Under the pieces are notes generated by a model, which had not been told where the DNA came from, ran no database searches, and saw only the letters and a list, made by a program, of their open reading frames with translations. Of a DNA stretch of 64,000 nucleotides, positions 45,801-59,400 are shown one piece after another (position 1 is the first letter of the stretch; the number at the start of each line of letters is the position of its first letter). The DNA is from Atkinsonella hypoxylon (Eukaryota > Ascomycota > Sordariomycetes > Hypocreales > Clavicipitaceae). The position numbers were made by a program, and so were the translations under genes. The stretch spans positions 47,193 to 111,192 of the forward strand of contig JFHB01000094.1 in NCBI GenBank assembly GCA_000729835.1, in the 5' to 3' direction.

Positions 45801-48060
45801 AACCACTAAGTCCTAAACAGCTATATCTAGCTGATTTAGAGCCTTCTAGGACCTATAAGCCTAATTTTACTAAAATAAGGGCTATAGGCTCCTATTGCGA
45901 AGTTCTAATTCCTTTAGAACAACAATCTAGGTTATAGAAGCTAGCTAAAAGAACTATTCCTAGTAGACTTTTAGCTACGCTAGGTTCTAATGTATATCTA
46001 ATATACATCCCCTCTAAACGAGCTATTATAAAGACTAGCTTTATTAAAATTATAGAAGGAATAGGTCCTATTTCACAGGGTATCCCTAAGGTTCCTATTA
46101 GTTCTATAGTAGATAATCCTTTAAAGGGAGAAATTAATAACCAGCAATTAGTAGATAATTATACTCCTAAGTATCCTTATCCTAGTTATCTAGATGTGCC
46201 GAATTATCCACTAGAACCTGTAGATTAAGCTCTTCTACTAAGCAACCCTATAGAAGCTATAGAGGCCTCTAAAGCCCCTATACCTATAGAAACACCTATA
46301 GAAGCTACTATAGAAGCTAAAGCTAATGCTAATGCTATAGATTTAGATAGAGATATATTTTCCTTAATTAAGGATCTATGCTTTAAGGCAAGGACTAAAG
46401 CAGCTATTACTTCTAATAGTAATAAGGATAAACTTCCTAACACATAGAAGTAAGCCCTAAAAAGCTCTGCTAAGCAGCATTAGATAGAAGCTACCTATAG
46501 CGAATTTAAGCAGCTATTAGCTGCTAGAACCTTTAAATTTATAGGGAAAAACTAAGTACCTAAGGGCTAAAGAGTTCTAAAGAATAGGCTTATTTACAGG
46601 CTTAAAAAGGATAAAGAAAATAATCCTATTAAATATAAGGCCCGCCTTATTGCTAAGGGATTTATATAAATAGAAGGTCAAGACTATCTAGAGACCTTTG
46701 CTGTAACTAGTATTCCTCCTAGCTAGCGTATATTATTAGCTCTTGCAGCTTTTAATAACTAGGAAGTTGAGCAAATTGATTTTATAGGAGCGTTTTTAAA
46801 TAGCAAGCTAAAAGAAGCTATTTATATGGAAATCCTAGATGGATTCGTTGAATTTATAGAGCAAGCATCGCTATTAGTAGCTAAGCTACTAAAAAGCTGT
46901 AATTACAAGCCCTCTAAAGAGCAAGTAATTAAGCTAGAAAAATCCCTCTATGGTCTAAAGCAAAGTCCTAGAGAATAGCAGCAAATTCTAACAGAATTAC
47001 TTCAAAAGCATAGATTTAAACCTCTTATATTAGACCTAGCAGTCTTTTATAACCCAGCTATATCTACATATATTGCTACCTATATAGATAACTGTCTTCT
47101 AATTGGGCCTGATTTACAATATATTAATAAGCTTAAAAAGCTACTAAATTAAGCTTATTTAATAGAAGATAGAGGACTAGCAGAATTCTTTCTAGGTGTA
47201 TAAATTACCTGTAATAGGTCTAAAAGGTCTATTAAAATCCACTAATCTTAATACATCCTTAAAGCCTTAGAAAGATTTAAAATGCTAGATACTAAGCTGG
47301 CTTCTATCCCTATACAGCCGAGGATTCTAAAGTAACTAGTTACAAAACTCCTCTTAAAATCTAATTATAAGCTTTATTAGAGCATAATAGGCACTATAAT
47401 GTACCTAATGTTGCTAACTAGAGCTAATATTGCTTTTTCCGTTTAGTGGCTATTAACCTTCCTAGCTAAGCTCTATATAGAGCACCTAAACGCCTCTAAG
47501 CACCTCCTAAGGTACTTAAGTGGTACTAGAAGCTTTACTATTATTTATAAGCATTCTATACCACTAGGGTCCTTTTCTAAAGCTTCTAGCTCTAAAGAAG
47601 TACTTAAGACCCTTCTTAGTTATTGCAATAGCGATTTTGCTGGTGATAAAACCTCTTCTAAATTAACCTATGCTTATCTATATAAGCTAGCTAGTGGACC
47701 TATTAGCTGGAAATTAAAGAAAGCTAGTACTATTGCTCTTTCTACATTAGAAGCAGAATCTAATGCATTATCTAAAGCTATAAAGGAATTAGAGTAGCTC
47801 TACAGCCTTTTTAAGGAGATAAAGCTACCTTTAACCCCTCTTATTCCTATTAGGTGTAATAATTAAGGCGCTATAGTTACTGCTTACAACCTAACGTTAT
47901 ATAGTAGGACTAAGTACACCCTTTTAAAGTTTAACTACATTAGGGAAAAGATTCATAAAGGTATAGCTAAGGTTAGTTATATTAATATAAATTAGATGCT
48001 AGCAGATAGCCTAACTAAGCCTCTTGCTATTTAAAAGCATTAACAATTTATTAAGTTACT
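42851..48060 (+). pseudogene. Copia copy B gag-pol, single frame with RIP stops
   Basis: One frame runs from a former start codon (now ATA, 42851) to the RNase H end near 48060; domains at 44372, 45182, 46943 and 47999 are all in it. Gag: a basic Ser-rich start, a UBN2-like region, then a Ser/Asn/Lys-rich tail. Protease: YDIGSTCYIV near 44372, where DTG is expected. Integrase: HVRLRYIGLP near 45182 through AYNQAKAV, then the core to about 46200. RT: KSLYGLKQSPRE near 46943. RNase H: SKKASTIALSTLEAE near 47720. Stops are TAA/TAG in place of Gln or Trp. It is one of two copies here with both gag and pol, 7784 bp LTR to LTR, and is inserted in gypsy element G. Confidence 0.92.
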
Positions 48061-48314
48061 AAAGCTTTCTAGCTAGCTTATAAAAGCAATAAAAACACTT
48101 AAAAAATCGAAAAGCAACAAAAAAACAGTTAAAAATCGAAAACAATAAAAACAATTAACAACAACTAGTTATATTTAACTATAACTACCCTAGAATTGCT
48201 GGAATTAGTTATGTTATTTAGTTCTATTATTAGTACTATATTTCGTTAGTTAATTCTAACTTAGATATCCTTTAAAGGAGCTAAGTTGCTTATAGAACTA
48301 GTTACTTCTTATAT

Positions 48315-48326
48315 TTCTAGAGGGAG
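48315..48326 (+). other. Polypurine tract of copia copy B
   Basis: ttctagagggag immediately precedes the 3' LTR; the purine run agagggag would prime plus-strand synthesis. The same tract is seen before the LTR at 26244. Confidence 0.7.
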
Positions 48327-49016
48327 TGTTAAAAATAAGCTACCCTATATAGCCTATTTTTATGCCTACTAGTTGCTCTATTACATCACCCTTATTAGGT
48401 CTTATTACGTTAATTTTTAGTAGAGATATTGCTGTTACTAGATGCAAAACATCTAGAATTAACTAAGGCAAAGTTGCCTAACCTATAGTTAACTTTAACT
48501 GCGATTTTCTCTACAACTAGCAATAGTAGAAATTTAAGAAGTATACTATTTAAAAGCTAAGAATTAGGGCTATTTAATAGTATAATTGTTAGATAGAGTT
48601 GCTTATAAGGGTTGCTTGTTATTAGTAGAATTTATTAAATTATGCATATAGGCATCTCGTTTGTATAGCTGTAAGCTGATTTTTTTGTTTTTATATAGTA
48701 AATCTTTTTGCGGAAACTATAAAGTAGCTTACAAGCCCCTTCTAGCGACTACGGCCTGCCGATATAGTTAGAGGGTCTATAAGGGACTAGAAAGATTTAA
48801 GATCCTACCCTTACTGTTTGTTACAGCGCTCTCAATATAAAGATACCACTATTACAGTTATCTATTGCCTCTACGTGATCTATACTATACACTACAGCTT
48901 AATTTAGGCCGCTGCTGCTTCTACTACGTGATAATTGCTAGGAGCAATTACAGGTGCTAAATCTAAGAGACCACTACCCTCTTAGATATCTAGTCCTGTA
49001 ATCCCTATTATTTTCA
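48327..49016 (+). mobile_element. 3' LTR of copia copy B
   Basis: 690 bp, the same length as the 5' LTR. It differs from it mainly by C-to-T and G-to-A changes. Confidence 0.93.
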
Positions 49017-52000
49017 ATAATAGTTAATACTAAAGAGCTACTAACTAGCTTAAAATCTAACTTTATTAAAACCTATTTTACTAAAAGTAAAAAAAAATAA
49101 AAAAAGAAGGTTTAAATAAAGGTAAACTAAAAGGATTTATAGAGAATCTAGATAGAGTAAGTAGTTAAAGTAGTTATAAAGCTATAGATTATTAAATCTA
49201 GTATTTTAAAGTTAAATTCCTTCCTAAAGATTCCTATTTAATTCTATAATAAGGGACTATTATATTAGATCTACCTAAATACTAAAACCTCTTTAGTGCT
49301 AGTTAATAAAGTATAGTTAGCTTAGTTTAGTTAAAATATAAAATAGGTAAAAATAGAGCTAAAACTAGTTACTAAAGTATAGTTATCTTTCTATATCTCT
49401 AAGATAGCTACATTTAACTTCTATATCCTTAGATCTATATATAGTGTACCTATAACTAGTTATTTTACAGTTATAGCTAATGTAATAAGTAACTTAGAAC
49501 TAAAGCTTCTTTTAGGTTTAACCTTTCTCTATAATTATAGTGTTAAAATCGATTTTATTTGCCCTAAAGCTACTATTAGGTCTATTTATAATATAGTTAT
49601 AGAAATAGGTATCTTCTAGCTAATTTTAAAGATTCTATATTAGAATATAACAGTAGTATAAGCTATAATAATTCCGCTAAAATTGTAGAAGTATATTCTA
49701 GTTAAATAGAAGGAGGTATTAGCTAATAAAAAGGCTACTGCCTATTATATATACTTAAAATTCAACCTTATTCTAGATATATTACTTAGTATAACTAACT
49801 AGGAATAAATAGTAGCTTATAACTATTTAGATAAATTTATTACAATCTAGAAAAATTAAAAGGTTGCTTATCTTTAGTATAATAAAGAGCTTAAGGCTAA
49901 CTATATAATTATAAATCTATTTAATTTATATATATATTTTTCTAAGGATATTACACCTAATAATAGTCTATTACCTATAGAAGATTATAAAATATAGAAA
50001 GAAGGCAATAGTAGTAGATTTAACCCTAAGAAAGTTAATAATAGTATCTCTATATATAGAATCTCTTATTTTAAGGATGTACTATATATTTATAATAAAT
50101 ATAAGGTTAAGGTAGAAAACTTAAACCTAAATATTATAGCTAAACTTATTAACTTAATAGATAAATACAACATTTATTGTAATAAAGGTATTATTTCTAT
50201 ACCTAAAGACTAGTATATAAGAGTAGATCTAGTAGATAAATAGTAGAAGCAGCTAAAACCTATTTAAATCTACCTACTAGAAGCTAAAGATAAAGCTAAA
50301 TTAAATAAAGTTTATAATAAGCTATATTTAAGTAGAAAAATGTTATATTTAGACAACTTAGCAGCTATAGCTTACTTAGCCTTTATAGTATAGATTAAAA
50401 CCCTAATAGAAAGAAAAGAATAAGTTATAGTTAATGTAAGGCTACTTAATAGTGTAGTAATGCTAAATATATACCTTCTGCTAAATTAATTAGATATTAT
50501 AGTAGATATATATAGTAAAAAAATGTTTTTACTCTTTAATATATTAGAGTTTTTCTACTAGCTTTCTATAAGATAAAAGTATTAATCTTATATAGTAGTA
50601 ATATTAAAATAAAGGTTAAAAGTATTAAATATAGCGCTTATAGGCTTTAAAAATGCACTAGCTTTTACTTAATAGTATATAGACTAATTATTTTAAAAGC
50701 ATTAATATTTTATATAAATCTATATTAATAATATTATAGTATTCTCTAACTTAGCTAAAGACTACCTTATATACCTTAATATAGTTTTATTAATTCTAGA
50801 GAAAAATAAGTTAATAATAGCTATAAAGAAGTTATTTATAAGCTACTTAGCTATTTAGCTATTAGGTTTTATTGTTAATAGTAATAGAATTACTAATATA
50901 AATAATAAGCTAAAAGCTTTTTAAAAACTTAAGTTTTTAGTAGATCTTATAAATCTAAAAACCTTTATTAGTATAGCTAGCTTTTTATAGAAGAGCATTC
51001 TATAGTTTAATATATAAATTTACTTACTATAGAAATAAAAGACTGCTTTACTGTAAAAGCTTTATAAGAAAGGCTTAGCTAATAGTTTACTTAAACTAAT
51101 ATACTAAAAGAAAGCCTAAGAAGTAATATTTTTACTAAAACCTAAAAAAAAGAAGGTATTTTAAGAGGTAAAAGTATACCTTAATAAAAATACTATTCTA
51201 TAGCACTATAACTCTAGTAAGTATTTATTCTTTAAAGTTAATACTTATAAGGAAGAATTTAGGCTCTTTATTTTTTAGCTTATAGGTAAATAAAATAGTT
51301 ATAGTATACTTAATAAAGACATTAAAAGCAACTAGCTTTAGCTAATTCTCTTTCTCTTAAGATATACTTTTAACCTAAAGAAACATTATAGATTAACTAA
51401 GGTAGAGGTAGCTGTAATTATATAGAGTATCTAAAAGCTATAGAAAATAGTTTAATCTAACTGCTATACTATTAATATTATTATAGACTACTTATTAGTA
51501 AAGAGAATTATTAAATACACCTTACTTACTATAATAGATCTAGATAAAGCTAACTTAAAATTAGCTAAAGTAGCTAATTATTTATTGCAATTTAACCTAA
51601 GAGTCTTCTATATACTAGAAGTGCTAAATATAGTACTAAATACACTCTTTAGGTTGCTAGTTACAGTTTTATACTAAGAGAAGGCTTATAATAGTAAATT
51701 TAATAAGCTTAATGTAAGTGCGTTTTTCACTAAAGAATATAGCACTACAGTAGTATTAGATAAAGGTTTAAAAAAGGAAATTATTTAAGGCTATAGTTTT
51801 AATCTAAAGCTTAGTAAAATTATAGAAGGTATTAAGGACTTTTGCAAAAAATAGAATTAGTAAAATTAATAATAAAGACTAAGGATTTTACTGTATAGAT
51901 AAACTCTATAAGATAATAGACTTTTATACTATTATAATAGAAAAGGCCTATTCTAACTATATATACCTATAAAGGTAGTAGAATCTATCCTTAAAACAGT

Positions 52001-52221
52001 CTATAACAATTAGAACTATTTTAGCGCCTATAGAATAGCAGTAGAATTGTAGGCAGTCTACTTTTCTTAAATATATAAGCAGATTTAAACCTATATTGCT
52101 TACTGCTGTACCTATAAAGAAAACGTAATTAACTGCAGTAAGCTACTAAAGAAATTAAGGTCGTTAGAGTTAGTTCTAACGCCCTTCTATACAATTTTAC
52201 TTAATTTTATTACTAATATAC
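49017..52221 (+). pseudogene. Pol part of gypsy element G (RT, RNase H, start of integrase)
   Basis: RIP-degraded Ty3/gypsy polyprotein. Near 50860-51000 the RT thumb and connection read GFIVNSNRITNINNKLKAF followed by LKTFISIASF. The RNase H with RLTKVEVAVI (about 51395) and the tail LRVFYILEVLNIVLNTLFRLLV (about 51600-51665) correspond to the gypsy end of RNase H. Integrase starts near 51880 (YIPIKVVESI, YIAYCCTY) and breaks off just after FYTILLNFITNI, where the catalytic-core Asp is expected (Asn here). The break coincides with the next LTR at 52222. The left end continues the gag at 41232 once copy B is removed. Confidence 0.75.
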
Positions 52222-52544
52222 TGTAATGGACTAACCTAGTGGCTGCTGCTAACTAGCGTCTATAATAAGAACTATAATTATAGGGAGGAAAGGAGGAAGA
52301 GAGAAGGAACTAGAAGCCTCCCTATACCTCTATACTATATATCTAAAGGTAGGTCTATTCCCTTAAGAGCCCCTTTTAGTATATACTTTATAGCTAAGGT
52401 TCTCTCTTTAGGGCTTAGTAAAGTTTAAGTAACCCCTAGATAAATGCAGCTTACTTCTATCCCTTTACCTATATAGATCTCTATCTCTCTTTTGCTGTTC
52501 TCTCTCTACTAAAAGACTTAAGCCTAAGGCTTAAGTCTATAATA
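52222..52544 (+). mobile_element. 5' LTR, 323-bp family (element E)
   Basis: Same length as, and RIP-type differences from, 36727-37049. It is inserted in the integrase region of gypsy element G. Confidence 0.88.
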
Positions 52545-54805
52545 TACCCTCCTTCTTCTCTTAGGCCTTATAACACTCCCTTTTAACGTCTGTAGTAGGT
52601 GCTATAGATAGCAGCTAACTCTCTATTTACTCTCTTTTTATATTTTCTCTATTGTTTACTTATAAAAAAATAGGGGTATAACGTCTACCCCTAAGCGCTT
52701 CGCTCTAGCTGTTCTATTGCTGCATTAATGCACTATTTATTGTTAATGTAGTGTTGTAAGGCTAATATATAAATAGACGTTTACTCTACCTCCCTTCCCT
52801 TTAATTGCCTATAGCACCTTAGCAACAGCTGTTAATTACTCTACTAACTAACCTATTAGTTGCACTATAATAGGTTAATTATGCTCTCTTCTGCTTAATT
52901 ATACTCTCCTAGGGTTTATTAACTCTTTACTCCTCTTTGCTTTATAGCTCTCTATATATAGCTATTAATTATCTGCTTATTATATAGGCGTTAGCTATAA
53001 TGCTAGTATTACTAGTGTATAAATTGCCTATATCCTTAGGTCTCTTTATGTTCTAAGTAATTATTATATAATAATCCCTCTTATTAACTAAAAGGTATTC
53101 TCTCTCTTTTATCCTTATTGCTATTACAAATAGTTATTAGATGTATGCAACTTATTTATATATAAGGGGTGTTGTTAATAGTGTAGAGCGTAAACAGTTA
53201 TTATTAGTACTATTCTCTTAGTGTACAGTAAACTAATAGCTAATAGAGCGTAAATAGTTATTATTGTTATTATCCCTTTAGTGTACAATAAACTAGCAGC
53301 TAGCCCTTAGCTATTTTTAATATAAAAATAAATAATTTCTCTTTTCCCTTCTTTATCTTTTTCTTTCTCCTTTATATTTTATTTTACCTCTATATTATAA
53401 CTAAATAATTCTATTGTAGTCTCCTAAAATTCCTTACTTTACTATATAGCTGCTGCTACTTCTTTTAATGTAAAAGAACCTCTTTCTAATATATTTAAAT
53501 AGGATTTATTTAATTGCTAATAGCTTACTAATTAAAATTGTAAAATATTATTTTATTAGCCTAAAGTACGCTGCCCCTTTACTTATATATAGCTTATTCT
53601 CTTACTAACTAGAAGTGTATCTAGAACTTTAGCAGTTATATTGCTAGCGCTAGTGCCTCTACTGCTCCTGCTTCTATAGTGCTATTAGTCCCTTACTGCT
53701 GCTATATTTATAGTTTCTTTATATAAAGGGACTTAAACAACTTAGAGTTATTTAATAGTAATATTCTTAAAGATATTTATATACTATATTATAATAACCT
53801 TTATAAAAAGAGCTTATATAACTGTTGTTTTAGCTAAAAGAGGGGATACTAACTATATATATAGAGGTATAAAGGCTGCATTTAGAATCTAAGCCTCTTT
53901 ACTAAGTATCCTTACTTATAGCGTTACTTTACTAAAATATAGAAACTTATTAACTAAGGTTTTACAGTTAAGTCTATATTAATTCCCCTTTACTTTAGCT
54001 AGTCTACTTACTAAACTATTCTTACCTATAAGTTCTTAAATATATATAATTACTATAATACTATTCTTAAGGATATACTTACTGCTAATTATATAGAAAA
54101 GAAGGTTGTACTTTCTTTTTCTCTTTATTATATAACTTAAGCTAGTAGCTCTTTTATACTTACTCCTTCTTCTTCTATAATCTATAAAAGCACTATAGCC
54201 TCTATTATTCTAAAGAATAATAAGTTTAACCCTAATAAGTATAAGTATATCTTTATAGACGTTAATAATAACTTCTTATTCTCTTCTATACTTACTACTA
54301 CTGCTGCTATTACTATACCCTTATTGTTGCCTTTACCTATACCTATACCTTATTATATACTGCTAACCTCTACTACTACTGCCTCTCTACTGCTATATAA
54401 GGCTTCCTTACTGCTATATATTGTCCCTTTACCCTTATAGAATAACCTTAAGGTAATACACTAGAAATATACCTACCTTTAGTTAAAGCTTAAAAGCTTA
54501 AACTACTTATAGCGCTAATTACTGTTTATATTCCTAGAGTGTATAATCTTAACCTAGCTTACTGCCCCTTTAGCTTTCTCCTTCTCTATTTTTCTCTCCC
54601 TTAGAACTATACCTTTATACCTAAAGCGCTAAGCTATTTAAGATATTATATCCTTACCTATACCTACTAGAGTAAAGCCTTAATCTAGAGCGCTAGTTAT
54701 ATTCTTACCTGCTCTAGCCTCTATACTTTCTGCTAGTACTACTATCCTAGCTCTTACTTCTACACTACTCTAGGGACACTATATAGTTCCTTTAGCTTCT
54801 ATTCT
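52545..54805 (+). mobile_element. Internal region of element E, interrupted at 54805
   Basis: Collinear with D up to 54109, then continues about 700 bp beyond D's break with Thr/Ser/Leu/Pro-rich translation resembling a decayed low-complexity gag. It includes the 60-bp tandem pair at 53185-53304. It ends abruptly at copia copy C. Confidence 0.8.
53185..53304. repeat. Two tandem 60-bp units in the leader of element E
   Basis: Units 53185-53244 and 53245-53304; same period and position in the element as in D. Confidence 0.8.
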
Positions 54806-55501
54806 TGTTAAAAATAAGCTACCCTGTATAGCCTATTTTTATGCCTACTAGTTGCTCTATCACGTGACCCTCATTAGGTCTTGTTACGTTGATTTTTGGT
54901 AGAGATATCGCTGTTACTAGATGTAAAACATCTAGAATCGACTAAGGCAAAGTTGCCTAACCTATAGTTAACTTTAACTGCGATTTTCTCTATAACTAGC
55001 AATAGTAGAAATTTAAGAAGTATACTATTTAAAAGCTAAGAATTAGGGCTATTTAATAGTATAATTGTTAGATAGAGTTGCTTATAAGGGTTGCTTGTTA
55101 TTAGTGGAATTTATTAAATTGTGCACATAGGCGTCTCGTTTATATAGCTGTAAGTCGATTTTTTTGTTTTTATATAGTAAATCTTTTTGCAGAAATTATA
55201 AAGTAGCCTATAAGCCCCTTCTAGCAACTATAGCCCGCTAATATAGTTAGAGGGTCTATAAGAGACTAGAAAGATTTAAGATCCTACCCTTACTAACTTG
55301 TTTGTTACAGCGCTCTTAATATAAAGATACTACTATTACAGTTATCTATTGCCTCTACGTGATCTAGTACTATACACTACAGCTTAATTTAGGCTGCTGC
55401 TGCTTCCACTACGTAATAATTGCTAGGAGCAATTATAGGTACTAAATCTAAGAGACCACTACCCTCTTAGATATCTAGTCCTGTAATCCCTATTATTTTC
55501 A
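54806..55501 (+). mobile_element. 5' LTR of copia copy C
   Basis: A 696-bp LTR, TG..CA, followed by the RIP-altered primer-binding site ggttataagcctgg (55505-55518). It retains many unmutated CpA sites, like the LTRs at 34201 and 41233. Confidence 0.92.
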
Positions 55502-56461
55502 ATAGGTTATAAGCCTGGAAGACCTATCTGCAAGCTGTTAGCCCGCTGAAAATCTACTATTGTATACTGTATTACCCACTAGAAGCTATATTAAGACCTG
55601 CGCTAGCAGCTATCGCTGCTAAAATTATTAGTAGCTTGCTGGAAGCTATTAATACCTGCTGCACACACATTGCCAGCTACTATACTGGTGTTTTTATTCT
55701 GCCCACCCTGTGCCTCCCGCACTCTATGCACTCTATGTATACACACTTTTGAAGCTATTCTTAATAGCTAGGTTTTATTGTTGCGCAACATTAAAATATA
55801 CATATCTGCACACATTATATTTGCACTGTAAATCGTTTTATTAGGCACTGCCTAATTAATTATTTCCATTAAGAAATAAGCTTAGCGCTGCACTGCATCG
55901 CTCGTTGTTGTTGTTATATTGTGCACCCTATGTACCTCTGTTAGTGGCTATACTACAATTTGTAGTGCACACCTAATAGCTCTTGTTGCCGTTAGATATT
56001 TCTGTGTTTTCGGTTGCAGAATTAATTTATATAGTAATCCTACTAGTTGGGATTTTAAAGTGGGAATTAGCTAGATATCCCTAAATTAGCTGTGCCTAGG
56101 TCTCCACTAATTTATTGGAACCTAATTAGAGAAGAATCTCCTGAATTTTTTGGCTAAAAATAGCTGGGACCTGTGTTTTATGCCCCTTACAACTGCTTGT
56201 TAATCTAGTCTGCTATACAAATTGTATGCGTATATAGATTGCAATATAACGCAGCCTTTAGAGCCCATTATACCTGTTACGAAAGAAATTGGAGAAAAAT
56301 CTTAGTATAATTTCTAAAGATATAGGGCACTTCTAGGCCTATAATAGAGCAATCTATTGATATCTAGTAGAGGTTATTACTGTTATTTACTACCTTTTCC
56401 ACTGTAATTTAAGCTATAATTAGCTATAAAGAGCGTTAAATTAGCTATTAAAACCCTTAAA

Positions 56462-59400
56462 ATAGCACTAAAAGGAACAGGCAAGGGAAAGAGCACAAGC
56501 CCTAAACGGGGTAGTAGTTCTAGTACACTAGCTAATCTAGCTGCTGCTACTAGCTTTCCTGGTCTAGCTAGATCCCCCCCTTAGCCAGTAGATTCCTCTT
56601 CTAATAAAGAAGATTATACAGCTAAGAAGGCTCTAAAAGAAGCTAGATTAGCTTCTAAAAGAGTAGTGTAAGTCTATAATGTTTAAGCTAATCTAAAAGC
56701 TTAAATGGATAAGCAATAAGAGACCCTAAATAGATTTATTAGGTATAGTAAAGCAAAATAAAGCCAAAATGAAGGTAATATAGCTAATTTACTAAGTAAA
56801 TTAGATACTATAATTACATCTATAGGTAATCTCTTAATAGGGTCTCCCTCTAAGGTAGTAGATCCTGTTACTTCTAAAAGAGCTTCTAAAGTCTCTTTTA
56901 AAGCCCCTAAACCTTCTGGTTCTAATAGTGCTACTTTTCTGCCTGCTTTTAATAAAGGCACTATAAAAGAGCTAAATAAGAAGGTCCACTTAATTCTAGA
57001 GGCTGCTAAGCTAAAAGGCCCTAAAAATTTTAAACAGTAGAAGTAAGCTTTAACTATTTAATTTAGGGCACTAGGATTCCCTTAATTTATTGATAATTCT
57101 AGTATAGCTAGTACTTTAGTAGATTTAGAACAAGCTATTATCCTTATAATTATAAGAGATAGTTGCTAATCTAGACCTTAAGCTGCTATAAGCTGGTATA
57201 AGTCCCCTGTAGATACCTATAACGTTCTAGTTAGGCAATATTCGCAGAGTGCTGAAATACAACGTAGTACGCTATATGCTAGTTATTACAACTTATTGTT
57301 TTCAAACTATAAGGGATCTTTAAAGGCCTTTAATGCTGAATTTAATAATTTACTAGCTAGATTACAGCTCTGTAGTGTAGCTATTAATTCTATTAACTAG
57401 GTAAATTATTATATTAATGCTTTAAAGAAGACCTTCCCTAGCTAGGCTAAAAGGCAGCGATATTCTATTAGAGCTGCTAGAGCATAAGGTCTATCTGTAA
57501 AAATGCTGAATTTACAGTTCCTTATAGCTAATTTATTAGAAGAACAAAGAGATAAAAGCTTCTCTATATCTAAAGCTCTTAGTTATAAGGCTTCTAATAG
57601 TTCTAATAATAATAAGGCTAATTAAGGAAAGAATTCTCCCAATCAGAAGAAGAATTCTAACGATTCTAATTCTAATGATTCTAATGCCTCTAAAGATATA
57701 GACAAAGCCTCTAAGAATAAGAAGAAGTAAAAGGGCCGAAGAAGAAGTAACAAAAACTCTAGGAATAAGGATAGAGAAGCTGCTTTTGCTATAGGTTGTT
57801 ATAACCTATCTACTAGCAACCAGGATACTATAGAATCTAATAATTCTAGCAGTTCTAGTAGTAATGATTCTTACGATTTAGATACAGAATCCACTACTAG
57901 TAATACTAGTACTACTAGTAATAATACCCCTTCTTTTAACTATTCCAATAGAATAATTAAAAACTCCTTACTATATAATACAGGTTCTACCTGTTATATA
58001 GTTAACAATAAGGCATTTTTTAGGACTTTTAAGCCTATAAAAAAGGGTAAAACCGCGCCTATTGCTACTAGAGGAGGTCCTATTTATCCTAAAGGACAGG
58101 GAACTGCTGTATTCTAGGTACTAGTTAGTATAAATCCAGCTAAATACAGGCCTTTAGCTCTAAAGGATGCTCTGTATTGCCCAGGTTTAGATACCAACCT
58201 AATTAGTGGTCTAAAGCACTATTTAACAGGGGGCACTCTCCTTAGAAATTAGCTATTTCTAGCTAATAGAAGCTGCTGTAGGCTTCTAAATCCCAAAAAG
58301 TATGGTTTCTTCTTACAGCTTAAGGGGCAAGAGACCCCTAGAGTGTATAAAAACCACGCTAATCTCTCTTATATAGGATTTCTAGCTAGCAATAGTTATA
58401 ATAGCGGTTATAATGCTAGTTATCCTATAGAGGTTTAAATCCCTTAACAGCCTAGTTTTAATCCAGAGGAATATAGCCGAATTAAGGAATTATCTAACTT
58501 TAAAGAAGAAGAAGTAGATAATACTAATAACGATGCTATAGAGCCATTAGCCCTAGTTCCTAAACGGGCTCCTAGTTAGATTTCTTCTAATAATAGGGAT
58601 TTAGAAGGTCTAAATCCTAAGTTGCTGGATATTGGAGGAAATAGCCGTCTAGATCCCTTAAACAAGGCCCGTAGTTCTCAAGAGATCTAGCAAGATAGGG
58701 AGCAACAGGAAGCTAGCTCTAATAATAATTCTAGTAGTATAAATCCTACTGCTTCTTCTTCCTATAAGAAGCTACTAGAATTAGCTGCTACTTAGCACGT
58801 TAGATTAGGGCATATAGGACTCCCTTTACTAAAGAAGACTGCTTCTATTACTAAAGGTATTCCTAATTTTACAAAAATCAAGGAAAAGGATTTTAACTGC
58901 CTAGCTTGCAACTAAGCTAAAGCTGTTAGAAAACCTAGCAAGCATGCTATTCCTAACCCCCCTAGATGTTTAGATATTATAGAGGGAGATACCGTTAAAA
59001 TAGAGCCTATACTGCATAATAAGAGGCCTCTAGTTCTTTTTCTAATTAATAGAAAATTACGGTATAAGTAGTCTTTTAATCTAGCTAATAAAGAGGGTTC
59101 TACTCTCTATAGCTGTATTAAAGGCTTCTTTAAGGAATTAAAGAACTAGTATAACTGCTACCCTAAACACCTTTATTTTAATAGTAGTACAGAAATTAAT
59201 ACTAGGTTACAAGCTTAGCTATCTTCTAAGGGTATTTACTTTAGCACCTCTTACCCCTATATTTATAAACAGAATAGGCTAATAGAGAGAGCTATAAGGG
59301 TACTTCTAGACCGTTTGCGTGCTACTCTACAGTAGTTACAATTACCTCTATATCTATAGTCTTACATCCTTCCTGCTATAGTGGATTTAGTTAATACTAC

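Noticed and set aside
36727..52544. The LTRs at 36727 and 52222 as the two ends of one element
   Set aside because: The same internal leader follows both, and the sequence left of 52222 is gypsy integrase of another family, so both are 5' LTRs of separate insertions.
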